Positions 36,846 to 45,462 of a stretch of DNA of 64,000 bases are shown piece after piece. The stretch spans positions 35,117 through 99,116 of the forward strand of contig JAAFIR010000017.1 of NCBI GenBank assembly GCA_013297885.1, in the 5' to 3' direction. This stretch comes from Leptospirales bacterium. Its GTDB lineage: Bacteria; Spirochaetota; Leptospiria; Leptospirales; Leptospiraceae. Made by a program: the position numbers and the translations under genes. Under the pieces are notes generated by a model. The model did no database searches and had not been told where the DNA came from. It saw only the letters and a program-made list of their open reading frames with translations. Every line of letters starts with the position of its first letter. The first letter of the stretch is position 1.

Positions 36846-38666
36846 ATGAGTTTTTTTGAAAAAAATTTAAAATTCATTTCTTCTGAGCTAAAAGACAGAA
36901 TTTTAAATTTAGAAATAAATCTGGAAACTGAAATAACTAAATCAGGAAATTATACTTTTAAACTTGATTCAATTTATTTTCATTCAAAATATGATCCAAT
37001 TTTAGAATCCAAACGACTTTCACAAAATCTAAAAACTTCAGAAAATTATTTGTATTTATTTTTTGGTGCGGGACTTGGTTATACTGTTTTAGAATTGTTA
37101 AAATATAATAAAGGAATTGTATTTTGGTTTGAACCTGAAATAAAAATATTAAAATTAGCTTTAACAGTTTCAGATTTTTCTGAATATTTAAAAAATGAAA
37201 AATTAAAAATTATTCTTCCACCTTATCATGAAGAAAATTTATATCCAGTTTTTAAAGGTTACCAAGCATATACAATTAGTTTTGTTCCTCATAAACCTTC
37301 TTTTGAATGGAATTATTATTTATACCTAGAAATTAAACATCTATCGGAAAAATTTTTTCATAAAAAAAATGCTAATCTTGCAACACTTACTAAATTTGAA
37401 AAAATATGGACTAGAAATTTACTTCAAAATTTAATTCCATTGCAAAATTTTATCCCAATAAAATTTCTTTTTAATTCAATTTCGTGTCCTGTTTTAATTA
37501 CCGGTGCTGGACCTAGTTTACATTTCCATTTACAAGAAATAAAAATGTATCGTGAAAAATTTTTATTAATAGCTGTTGATACTTCATTAAAAATTTTAAC
37601 TGACTCTGGAATTGAACCAGATTTGATTTATTCAGTTGATCCACAGTCGGTTAACACTTCTTACCTTGAAACATATTCAGGAAAATCAAAAATAATTTTT
37701 GACCCAACAACTTCTTATCATTCACTGAGAATGTTTTCCAATAAACAATTTTTTACTGACTCACCTTTTGGCTTATTGAATTTTTTCTTTAAAGATGAAA
37801 TTGGAAAAATTTCTTTTGGAGGCTCAGTTTCTACAAATGCTTTTAGTCTAGCTTTTGAAATGGGTGCTACTGAAGTTTATTTAGTTGGACAAGATTTAGC
37901 TTTTACTGATGGGTTTGCTCACTGTAAAGGAGCGATTTTAGAAGAAAGATTAAACTTTAAAGAGACAAGATTTTTTAGAAGAGAAAAACACAATTTTAAA
38001 CAATTATTTGCACTTCCAAAATTAATAAATTATTCTTATGAAAATAAAAAACTTCATACAAATGATAAAATGAAAATATTTCAAACTTGGTTTGAAGAAA
38101 ATTCAATTGGAAAAAAAGTATTTAACTTATCTCAAACTGGAACTAAATTAAAAAATATTGAATACCAATCATTCAAAAAAGCTTTTGAAAACATGGATTC
38201 AAAAAATTCCATTAATTCAAAAAAAAATTTATACCAAATAATAAATGAAAATCAAATTATCCAAAATTCTTCTAATTTAAAATCAAATTTAGAAATTTTG
38301 ATTAATGAATTAAGTAAATTTCGAAACATACTTGAAGAAGGAAAAATACTATCTGAGAAAATTTATTCTTTGGTTAAATTTAAACGTATGAACGAAATTC
38401 ATAGTCTACTAAAAAAAATTGACAAAATTGATGAACTAGTATCAAGTAAAAATGGTTTAAATGAAATGATTGCTTTAACTATTCAGAGAACGATTTTAAT
38501 CATAACTGAAGGTTATGAAACTAATTTAAGTTTTGAAGAAAAATCCAATTCAGATCTTGGAATAGCAAAAAAATCAATTTTATTATATGAAGGACTTTTT
38601 AATGGTAGTAAATTAATTTTGACGTTATTGAAAAAAAATTTATGGAGATTAAACCAAAATGAATAG
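36846..38666 (+). CDS. DUF115 / motility-accessory-factor (Maf)-like glycosyltransferase
   Basis: A 606-residue protein with the DUF115 core in the middle: 'LITGAGPSLHFHLQEIKMYR', 'LLIAVDTSLKILTDSGIEPD' and 'IYSVDPQSVN', then 'VYLVGQDLAFTDGFAHCKG'. These blocks are typical of Maf flagellin glycosyltransferases and the related MptE-like fold. The N-terminal domain ('YLYLFFGAGLGYTVLELLKY') is also standard for the family. In spirochaetes and epsilonproteobacteria Maf proteins transfer nonulosonic acids to flagellins. No flagellin or neu/pse gene is in view, so the target here is open. It overlaps the next gene by 8 bases. Confidence 0.85.
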   Translation: MSFFEKNLKFISSELKDRILNLEINLETEITKSGNYTFKLDSIYFHSKYDPILESKRLSQNLKTSENYLYLFFGAGLGYTVLELLKYNKGIVFWFEPEIKILKLALTVSDFSEYLKNEKLKIILPPYHEENLYPVFKGYQAYTISFVPHKPSFEWNYYLYLEIKHLSEKFFHKKNANLATLTKFEKIWTRNLLQNLIPLQNFIPIKFLFNSISCPVLITGAGPSLHFHLQEIKMYREKFLLIAVDTSLKILTDSGIEPDLIYSVDPQSVNTSYLETYSGKSKIIFDPTTSYHSLRMFSNKQFFTDSPFGLLNFFFKDEIGKISFGGSVSTNAFSLAFEMGATEVYLVGQDLAFTDGFAHCKGAILEERLNFKETRFFRREKHNFKQLFALPKLINYSYENKKLHTNDKMKIFQTWFEENSIGKKVFNLSQTGTKLKNIEYQSFKKAFENMDSKNSINSKKNLYQIINENQIIQNSSNLKSNLEILINELSKFRNILEEGKILSEKIYSLVKFKRMNEIHSLLKKIDKIDELVSSKNGLNEMIALTIQRTILIITEGYETNLSFEEKSNSDLGIAKKSILLYEGLFNGSKLILTLLKKNLWRLNQNE

Positions 38667-39204
38667 AAAAAAATTTATTTTGAAGCTTGGAATGATACTA
38701 TTAATTTTAAACTTCCCAAAAAAAATTTTTGCTAATGAGGTAATAAAGCTAATGGATAAAGAATTAAGATTTAAAAACTTAGATGAAGCTTTAATAGAAT
38801 TAAAATCTATTGAAACAAAAAAAATTCAAACAACTGGTGAATGGAATTTAGCACAAGTAATTTCCCATTTAGCACAAAGTATAGAATATTCCATAATTGG
38901 ATTTCCAGAATTAAAAAATCCCATTTTCAGAATTACTCTTGGTAAAATTGCCTTTTCTATATTTTCAAATAGAGGTTATATGAGTCATGACTTAAATGCG
39001 GTCATTCCAGGTGCTTCTGAATTAGATAAATTAACTGATATAAAAATTGCATTCCAAAGATTATTTAAAGCTATTGATGATTTTAAAAATTTTCAATCAG
39101 AATTAAAACCACATTTTGCTTATGGAAATTTGGATAAGTCTGAATATGATAAAGCACATGCAATGCATATTGCAAACCATTTGTCTTTTTTTCAAGTCTC
39201 TTGA
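38659..39204 (+). CDS. Secreted DUF1569 (DinB-like helical bundle) protein
   Basis: A 181-residue protein with a signal sequence (KFILKLGMILLILNFPKKIFA). The mature part has 'NLAQVISHLAQSIEYSIIGF' and a C-terminal 'DKAHAMHIANHLSFFQV', the two histidine-bearing helices of the DUF1569/DinB-like superfamily, which use three histidines to hold a metal ion. Most relatives are cytoplasmic; here a signal sequence is present. It is the last gene of the UbiA-HExxH-Maf operon and overlaps the 3' end of the convergent hybrid kinase gene by 13 bases. Confidence 0.75.
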   Translation: MNRKKFILKLGMILLILNFPKKIFANEVIKLMDKELRFKNLDEALIELKSIETKKIQTTGEWNLAQVISHLAQSIEYSIIGFPELKNPIFRITLGKIAFSIFSNRGYMSHDLNAVIPGASELDKLTDIKIAFQRLFKAIDDFKNFQSELKPHFAYGNLDKSEYDKAHAMHIANHLSFFQVS

Positions 39205-41363
39205 AAAAATTCTGTAATAATAATTTCAATATCCTCTTGTTTGAATGGTTTTGAAATATAACCATTCATTCCAGCTTGAAAACATAATTCCTTATCAGTT
39301 GACATTGCATTAGCAGTAAGTGCTACTATTGGAATATCTTTTTGGATACTATCTTCTCTAATTTTTTTTGTCGCTTTTATTCCATCTAAAACAGGCATTT
39401 GCATATCCATAAAAATAATATCAAATTTATTTTTATTTAATAATTGAAAAGCTTCTTCACCATTATTTGCAATTGTAATTTCGTAACCAATTTTCTTAAA
39501 AATTTTAAGAGCTAGTTTTTGATTGATTATATTGTCTTCAGCTAATAAAATTTTAATATGTAATGGAATAGTTTTAACCAATTTAGACACAAGAACAACT
39601 TCTTCTTTTTTGATAGTTTCAAAAATTAACTCAAAATAAAATCTAGCTCCAATTCCAAATTCAGATTCAACTTTTAATTCTGAATTCATTAATGAAATTA
39701 GTTTAGAAGAAATAGCAAGCCCTAAACCTGTTCCACCATATTTTCTAGAAATTGAAGAATCTATTTGTGTAAAAGATTGAAATAAGTTTAATAATTTATC
39801 TTTTGGAATTCCGATTCCAGAATCTTTTACTTCAAAAAGAATTTTGTATTCAGTTTCAAATTCTTCGACCAATGAGATTTTTAATTCTACAACTCCAGAT
39901 TCAGTAAACTTAATTGCATTGCCGATTAAGTTCAAAATTACTTGCCTTAATCTAAATTGATCCCCAACAAGATTTTTTTTAATTTTAGAATCAATTTCTA
40001 ATTTAAAATCTAATTTTTTATTTTTAGCAGTATAATTAAATAAAGAATAAATTTCTTTCCCAAATTTTAATAAATCAAAACTTATTTTTTCTAGTTCAAT
40101 TTTTCCAGCTTCAATTTTAGAATAATCTAATATATCGTTTAATATTACTAATAAAGAATCACCGGAATTTTTTATAGTTTCAACAATATCTTTTTGATCT
40201 TCATCTAATTTAGTATCGAATAAAATTCTACTCATCCCCAAAATACCATTTAATGGAGTTCTGATTTCATGGCTCATATTTGCTAAAAAATCTGATTTCA
40301 TTCGACTTGTTTGTTCAGCAGATTCTTTAGCTTTTATCAAATTTGCTTCCGTATTTTTAATATTTGTTATATCTCTAGAGAAACCTAAAATGAATTTTTG
40401 CGAGTTTGAATTAGTGATTGGTATTTTTGTGGTTGAAAAACGTAGTTTCTCTCCCGTCATTGAACTGAAATCTTCTTCAGTCGAAATAATCATATTTTTT
40501 TCTAAAACTAATTTATCGATTACATCATAACTTTTTAATTCTTCTTTATTATTATGTATTTCAGTATTCAAATTATTTTCAATTTCATAAATTTGTTTAT
40601 TATAGGAACGAGCAAATGCTTCATTAACTAAAATAAATTTTCCTATATTGTCTTTGACAAAAATTAAATCTGGACTAAGGTTTATTACTTCTCTAATAAA
40701 CTTTTGTTGTGCTAATAATTCTTCGCTGGAAACTTTCTCTTTAGTAATATCATCGATTAAAGTAAAAATGGATACAGCTTTTCCAGATTCATCTCTAATA
40801 ACAGAGTAAGTCATTTTGCACCAAATAATTTGTTTTTCTTTGTTTATAAATCTTTTTTGAAAACTTGCTGATTCTTTTGTTCGTAAAATTTTTTTAAAAA
40901 CTTTTCTTTCCTCTATTAAATCTTCGGGATGTGTAATCTTATCAAAACCAATTTCTTCTAATTCTTCTTTATTATAACCAAGTAGATTATAAAAAAAAGG
41001 ATTTATATTTTCAAATTTACCAGATGCTAAATGAAAAATTAAAATTCCAAACTCAGCATCTTTAAATAAAGTTGAAAATTTTAATTCAAGATTTAAAAAC
41101 TCCCCAACTGTTTTTTTTTGTTTCCCAACTAATTTATCTTGGTTGAACCCAATAAAATATGCAAATAATCCTAAGAAAAATGGTGCAGTGTTGATCACCC
41201 AAAGTAATTTATTTGTTTTTTGAATATATAAAATTACTGAAAAATTAAAATCAAGATCATGGATAAAAATTTCAAATATAGTTGAAAAAACTGGAAAAAG
41301 TAATCCAAATAATATTCCAAAAAAACTATATAGAATTTTAAAATTCCATTTAACACCTAACAT
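39192..41363 (-). CDS. PAS-domain hybrid histidine kinase with receiver domain
   Basis: A 723-residue protein. Two N-terminal transmembrane segments are followed by PAS 1 ('FSTLFKDAEFGILIFHLASG'), a PAC-type segment ('RKVFKKILRTKESASFQKRF'), PAS 2 ('LSPDLIFVKDNIGKFILVNE'), HisKA with His365 in MSHEIRTPLNG, HATPase ('LNLIGNAIKFTESG', '[12 protein letters not shown]', '[11 protein letters not shown]'), and a receiver domain with Asp653 in MDMQMPVLDG. It is a hybrid kinase of the BarA/LuxQ style without HPt. It is divergent from the P83/100 gene. Confidence 0.92.
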   Translation of the reverse strand: MLGVKWNFKILYSFFGILFGLLFPVFSTIFEIFIHDLDFNFSVILYIQKTNKLLWVINTAPFFLGLFAYFIGFNQDKLVGKQKKTVGEFLNLELKFSTLFKDAEFGILIFHLASGKFENINPFFYNLLGYNKEELEEIGFDKITHPEDLIEERKVFKKILRTKESASFQKRFINKEKQIIWCKMTYSVIRDESGKAVSIFTLIDDITKEKVSSEELLAQQKFIREVINLSPDLIFVKDNIGKFILVNEAFARSYNKQIYEIENNLNTEIHNNKEELKSYDVIDKLVLEKNMIISTEEDFSSMTGEKLRFSTTKIPITNSNSQKFILGFSRDITNIKNTEANLIKAKESAEQTSRMKSDFLANMSHEIRTPLNGILGMSRILFDTKLDEDQKDIVETIKNSGDSLLVILNDILDYSKIEAGKIELEKISFDLLKFGKEIYSLFNYTAKNKKLDFKLEIDSKIKKNLVGDQFRLRQVILNLIGNAIKFTESGVVELKISLVEEFETEYKILFEVKDSGIGIPKDKLLNLFQSFTQIDSSISRKYGGTGLGLAISSKLISLMNSELKVESEFGIGARFYFELIFETIKKEEVVLVSKLVKTIPLHIKILLAEDNIINQKLALKIFKKIGYEITIANNGEEAFQLLNKNKFDIIFMDMQMPVLDGIKATKKIREDSIQKDIPIVALTANAMSTDKELCFQAGMNGYISKPFKQEDIEIIITEFFQET

Positions 41364-41482
41364 TATTTTATAATTATTATTTAATAAAATATTAAATCAA
41401 GCAGAAAAAAAACAGGTTTTTAATATAAAAAAATTTTAGTGTAGCTAAAGTTTTTTAATTTGTGATGAATTTTTCAACCCTA

Positions 41483-41588
41483 GCGAAAACGATTGAAGCG
41501 TTTCTGAATGCCTCGTGTTTTAACACGAGGGTTCAGAAGTAGCTGAAAGCGTGTTTTTTGTAGCTCTGTATTGCTACAAAAATTCGCC
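41483..41588 (+). repeat. Three-way-junction intergenic element, copy 9
   Basis: Plus orientation, inside the 313-base gap between two divergent genes. Outer helix GCGAA/TTCGC (41483-41487 with 41583-41587), inner helix ACG/CGT (41489-41491 with 41550-41552), unique to this copy. Second helix GC/GC (41498-41499 with 41542-41543), gt/gta internal loop, TTCTGAA hairpin with CCTCGTGTT top. The second arm is TGTAGC/GCTACA. The remaining 88 bases up to the P83/100 start are AT-rich and may hold its promoter. Confidence 0.9.
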
Positions 41589-41676
41589 ATAATTATAGTT
41601 TATAAAAGACTTGCAGTAGAGTTTTAATCCATTATTCTCGATAATAGAATATATAGTTTTTAATTTAGAGGCATTT

Positions 41677-43638
41677 ATGAAATTTTTAATCATCTTATTA
41701 GTATTATTGAACAGTATTTTTTCCCAATCAAAAAAAGTAGTTTTAGGTGAAGAAGAAATTCGAAAATCACCAGCAGCTAAGTTTGAAAATAGAAATGAAG
41801 TTTTTGCAAGTCCAATTCGCAAAGTCAAAGAACAAGAAATTGGAAAAGGTTTACAATCTGAAGTTAGTGTATCAGATTCTCAAATTACAAAATCTGGTTT
41901 TACTGTTCAAAGATTTTATCCAGATGATAATAAACTTGGTGGGGATATTTTAACTATAAACAAAAATGCAGATTATGGTCATATCAATTCAATACGTAGA
42001 ATTTTAAATGCATATATTCAGAGTTCATTTGAGTTTAATGAAAAAAATGCAGAAAAAATTGTTTCTCAAGTTTTATATTATAATGCACAAAACCGAAAAA
42101 AAATTGGAAATATATCTAAAAGATATACTCACACATTAATTGAAAGTTTAGATAAAAATAAAGTGGGGATAGGGAAAAAATTTTCAGATTGGGCTGGTAA
42201 TACTCAAATTGTAATTCCAATTAAATCTGGAACTAAAACTAAAGAAGAGGTTTTAATTTCAAAAGATAGAATTAAAGATTCTAAAACTATAAAAGAAGAA
42301 ACCAAAACTGTTAAAGATGGTAAAGATTCTAAAACTACAAAAGAAGAAACCAAAACTGTTAAAGATGGTAAAGATTCTAAAACTACAAAAGAAGAAACCA
42401 AAACAGTTAAAGATAGTAAAGATTCTAAAACAAAAAATTCTAAACTCGCTCTAGACGAAATTAAATCTGCTAAAGATTCAAAAAAAACTGCAGATGATAT
42501 TGTTGATTCTACTTCTAAAACTTCTAAAAATGCAAAAAATTCTAAATCAATAAAAATTACTGAAATTATTGGTGAGTCTAAAACAACAATTAAAGAAGAA
42601 AAAATTATTATAGAAACTAAAGTTGGTGATGAAGAACCAAAAGTTCCAAATAAAGACAATCTAATTAATGAAGCAGCAAAAGATTCTAAGGTAACAAATG
42701 ATGAATCAAAATCGGTAAAAGATTCACCTTCTAAAATTGAAACCAAATCTACTAAAGATTTACCAACTAAAGATGTTCCAGTTAAAGAGTCAGCAAAAAA
42801 TTTACCTATTAAAGATGAACCAAAATCAGTTAAAGATTCTAAAGTTGCCAAAGATGAAGGAACAAAAAATGTTCCTCCACCAGAAAAAGACAAAGAAGTT
42901 TCTAAAACTACAACAACAGTTGCAAATAATTCTAGCTCAACTTCAAACCAATCCAATAATTCAACTAAAACAGTAACTTCAACTCCTCCAAAAAAAGAAG
43001 AACCCCCAGTGAAAATTCCCAAAACTAAAGAGGAAATAAAAAGAATGACTGAGGAGCTTATCAAGTTAAAAGAAAAAGAAAAAGATAGAGTTGAAAATTC
43101 AGATAATGTTGTTGGAGAAAAAATTTTATTTTTAAAAGTAAAAGAATTTTTAGCTGAAGGACATTACGTCTCAGAAATGTGGGCAGTTGACACTGATAAT
43201 GATGATGAATTATTTCCAAGTCCATTTAAAAAAGTTTGTGGAAAAGAATTTAAGGAACTTTCTACAGGTGTAGTTGTTTTATGTTTTAAAGAAAATAATA
43301 CCAGCAAAGACTCTCATCATCTTGCACTACTTGATAAAAACGATTTAAAATTAATCAAACAAACAAAAGAAGTTATATTCTGGAGAACTTTTCTTAAAGA
43401 ACAAAATGAAAAAATTTATGTTGTTGAAGAATTGGATGGAGCTTACTATTTAAGCAGATTTAGTAATTCTTTAGTTTTAGAAAAAAGAAGCTCAGACCCA
43501 ATTAATCCAGATTGTGAAATAGCATTTATGAAGAATAAAATTTATATGACTATCAAATCAAAAGATGGAAAAGATGTTACAATTCGAGTTTTGGATAGAG
43601 AAAGTTTAAAATTGAGACAACAAATTAAGAAAAAGTAA
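41677..43638 (+). CDS. P83/100-family spirochaetal protein with Lys-rich repeat region
   Basis: A 653-residue secreted protein (signal MKFLIILLVLLNSIFSQ). The N-terminal domain carries 'SIRRILNAYIQSSFEFNEKN', 'IVSQVLYYNAQNRKKI', 'KRYTHTLIESLDKNKVGIGK' and 'FSDWAGNTQIVIPI', in the same order as in Borrelia/Treponema P83/100 antigens. The middle (about 190-470) is a highly charged, Lys/Ser/Thr-rich coil with three tandem 16-residue repeats. The C-terminal domain ('LAEGHYVSEMWAVDTDNDD', 'RVLDRESLKLRQQIKK') is a beta-propeller-like segment also seen in the family. The function is unknown; it is periplasmic or membrane-associated in Borrelia. The stop overlaps the start of the M23-like gene. Confidence 0.82.
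   Translation: MKFLIILLVLLNSIFSQSKKVVLGEEEIRKSPAAKFENRNEVFASPIRKVKEQEIGKGLQSEVSVSDSQITKSGFTVQRFYPDDNKLGGDILTINKNADYGHINSIRRILNAYIQSSFEFNEKNAEKIVSQVLYYNAQNRKKIGNISKRYTHTLIESLDKNKVGIGKKFSDWAGNTQIVIPIKSGTKTKEEVLISKDRIKDSKTIKEETKTVKDGKDSKTTKEETKTVKDGKDSKTTKEETKTVKDSKDSKTKNSKLALDEIKSAKDSKKTADDIVDSTSKTSKNAKNSKSIKITEIIGESKTTIKEEKIIIETKVGDEEPKVPNKDNLINEAAKDSKVTNDESKSVKDSPSKIETKSTKDLPTKDVPVKESAKNLPIKDEPKSVKDSKVAKDEGTKNVPPPEKDKEVSKTTTTVANNSSSTSNQSNNSTKTVTSTPPKKEEPPVKIPKTKEEIKRMTEELIKLKEKEKDRVENSDNVVGEKILFLKVKEFLAEGHYVSEMWAVDTDNDDELFPSPFKKVCGKEFKELSTGVVVLCFKENNTSKDSHHLALLDKNDLKLIKQTKEVIFWRTFLKEQNEKIYVVEELDGAYYLSRFSNSLVLEKRSSDPINPDCEIAFMKNKIYMTIKSKDGKDVTIRVLDRESLKLRQQIKKK
42277..42420 (+). repeat. Tandem 48-bp repeat inside the P83/100 gene (three units)
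   Basis: Units start at 42277, 42325 and 42373 and each encodes DSKTTKEETKTVKDGK or a near copy. A fourth partial unit follows at 42421. The units are almost identical at DNA level, so copy number could vary by slippage. The change stays in frame because 48 is a multiple of three. Confidence 0.9.
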
Positions 43639-44627
43639 TGAAAAAATATTTTAAAATCTTAGATTTTTTTAAAAATAGTTTTGATAAAATAAAATCAAAA
43701 ATTCTAATATTTTTAGAAAACTCAAAATTTTTTGTTTTAAATATTAAAAAAAATAAAAAGTATTTTATTACTGTCATGATTGTTCCTCATGATGATAAAA
43801 ATTTAAAAAAATTTCATGTTAATTATATGAAGTTTTTTTTATATTTATTTGGTTTTTTTTTGGTCTTTTCGCTATTTGCATTTATTTTATTAAACCAGTC
43901 TGCAAAAGTAAATGAGATTGAAGAGCTAAAACTTTCTAATGAAGATTATCAAATTTTACAAAAAGAATTAAAAGAAGAGTTAGTTAGCTTTCACAAAGAG
44001 AGTAAACCTTTTTATGAAAAAATTTTTAGACTATATGAAAAATTAGGTGGTAAAGAAATTTTATTTCATCCTTCAAAAGATGAAGACATAAAATTAATTT
44101 TAAATAAAAATTCTGAAATCCTAACAGAATCTTTTCAGATGAACTCTGATGTTTATAATTTGGAAAAATCTATTGAACTCACTAAAGAAATTATTAAATC
44201 GATTAAAGTTAGAAAAGATGTAATCAAAAATACTCCTTCACTTTGGCCAACTAAAGGATATATTTTATTTCCGTATGGTAAATTTTACTCACCTTTAGTT
44301 GGAAGAGAAATCGAAAACAAAGGAATTGATATTGGAGCTTTTCCCGGCTCTGAGGTTATTTCAACAGCACCCGGTGAAATTTACGAAATAGGTTATACTG
44401 ACTATCTTGGTTATTATATAAAAATTAATCATAATTTTGGTTGGAAAACTATTTATTCTAATTTAGAGAGACTTCAGGTAAAGCTAAATGAAAAAGTTTC
44501 AAAAGGACAAACTGTTGGATACGTTTCCAAAACTTCTTCTAACTCACTCTATTTTTTACATTATGAAGTACATGTTGGTACAAAAGCTTTAAACCCATAT
44601 TCCTTTTTAAACTTAGTACAAAATTAG
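43638..44627 (+). CDS. Membrane-anchored M23 (LytM)-type protein, degenerate active site, bactofilin partner
   Basis: A 329-residue protein with one transmembrane helix (about 63-87, 'MKFFLYLFGFFLVFSLFAFI'), a coiled periplasmic stretch, and a C-terminal M23 fold: 'KGIDIGAFPGSEVISTAPGE', 'YLGYYIKINHNFGWKTIYSN' and 'KGQTVGYVSKTSSNSLYFLH'. The zinc ligands are damaged: the first motif HxxxD appears as NKGID, and the HxH motif as FLH. It is therefore more likely a regulator or scaffold for a peptidoglycan hydrolase than a hydrolase. Its place directly upstream of a bactofilin gene is a widespread arrangement linked to cell-shape control. Confidence 0.82.
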   Translation: MKKYFKILDFFKNSFDKIKSKILIFLENSKFFVLNIKKNKKYFITVMIVPHDDKNLKKFHVNYMKFFLYLFGFFLVFSLFAFILLNQSAKVNEIEELKLSNEDYQILQKELKEELVSFHKESKPFYEKIFRLYEKLGGKEILFHPSKDEDIKLILNKNSEILTESFQMNSDVYNLEKSIELTKEIIKSIKVRKDVIKNTPSLWPTKGYILFPYGKFYSPLVGREIENKGIDIGAFPGSEVISTAPGEIYEIGYTDYLGYYIKINHNFGWKTIYSNLERLQVKLNEKVSKGQTVGYVSKTSSNSLYFLHYEVHVGTKALNPYSFLNLVQN

Positions 44628-44653
44628 TTTCTTTTTTTTGAATAGAATTTTAA

Positions 44654-44998
44654 ATGCAAAATATGAATGAATTTGAAGATTTTTCAGTAAATACAATAAT
44701 TGGCGAAGGCACTGAATTTTATGGTGAATTTAAAGTTGCTGGACTAATTCGCATTGATGGAAAATTTCGAGGTGTTCTTCAAACAGACGGAAAAGTGATA
44801 ATTGGAAAATCAGGAATTGTTGAAACAGATGTTAGGGCAAAATCTGTTGTGGCAGGAGGAGAAATCAGGGGAAATATTTATGCAACTGAAAGAGTAGTGT
44901 TATTATCAACTTGTAAATTATTTGGAGATGTTATTACACCAAAACTTCTTATTGAAGAAGGAGTTTTATTTGAAGGAAAATGTACGGTAAATCCATAA
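44654..44998 (+). CDS. Bactofilin (polymer-forming cytoskeletal protein)
   Basis: A 114-residue protein with the right-handed beta-helix repeat pattern of bactofilins: 'NTIIGEGTEFYGEFKVAGLI', 'RIDGKFRGVLQTDGKVIIGK', 'GIVETDVRAKSVVAGGEIRG' and 'NIYATERVVLLSTCKLFGDV'. Bactofilins form filaments at the inner membrane and localise wall enzymes; in Leptospira they are tied to helical cell shape. It sits between the M23-like gene and the yaaR gene, with the stop overlapping the yaaR start (TAATG). Confidence 0.95.
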   Translation: MQNMNEFEDFSVNTIIGEGTEFYGEFKVAGLIRIDGKFRGVLQTDGKVIIGKSGIVETDVRAKSVVAGGEIRGNIYATERVVLLSTCKLFGDVITPKLLIEEGVLFEGKCTVNP

Positions 44999-45462
44999 TG
45001 CAATTTTCAATCAAAACAGATAAACCAAAAACAACTGCTGAAAAAAAAACTTATTCTAAACTGGATCAATCAAATAAAGTTGAAGATAAAAATAATTCTT
45101 TTTTAAGTTTATTAGAATCAATTGTTCCATCTACAAAAGAAGAGACCAGAGGAATTAATGAGCTTTGGCAAAAACTTCCTGAAATTGAAAAGAGATTTTT
45201 AGCTTCACCAAGTCAAGTTCATCTAGAAGAATACAAAAGTTTAGTTAAAGATATTATAGATGAAATTTTAAAAAAGAACACAGTTTTAACTGAAGCCAAA
45301 AAACGTGGAAGAAATGATCAGAAAGTTTTAATTATTGTAAAAGTGATCGACCAAAATATTCAAATTTTAGCTCAAACAATGTTAAGTCCACATAATTCTG
45401 CATTCGGCTTATTAAAACAAATGGAAAAAATCAGAGGACTTCTTCGAGACATTAAAGAATAA
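44998..45462 (+). CDS. YaaR/DUF327 family protein
   Basis: A 154-residue helical protein of the DUF327 (YaaR) family, recognised by 'FLSLLESIVPSTKEETRGIN', 'LPEIEKRFLASPSQVHLEEY', 'LVKDIIDEILKKNTVLTEAK' and 'VKVIDQNIQILAQTML'. The start at 44998 is preferred because it overlaps the bactofilin stop (TAATG), although an ATG at 44980 is in frame and would add six residues. The family has no firm function. Its position next to bactofilin and M23 hints at a role in the same cytoskeletal complex. Confidence 0.85.
   Translation: MQFSIKTDKPKTTAEKKTYSKLDQSNKVEDKNNSFLSLLESIVPSTKEETRGINELWQKLPEIEKRFLASPSQVHLEEYKSLVKDIIDEILKKNTVLTEAKKRGRNDQKVLIIVKVIDQNIQILAQTMLSPHNSAFGLLKQMEKIRGLLRDIKE

Noticed and set aside
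42277..42420. CRISPR-like direct repeats
   Set aside because: The 48-bp units are contiguous with no spacers and lie in frame within a coding sequence.
42204..43064. Long minus-strand open frame opposite the P83/100 gene
   Set aside because: It is a shadow of the Lys/Ser-rich repeats (giving Ser/Leu/Val-rich nonsense), with no start signal.
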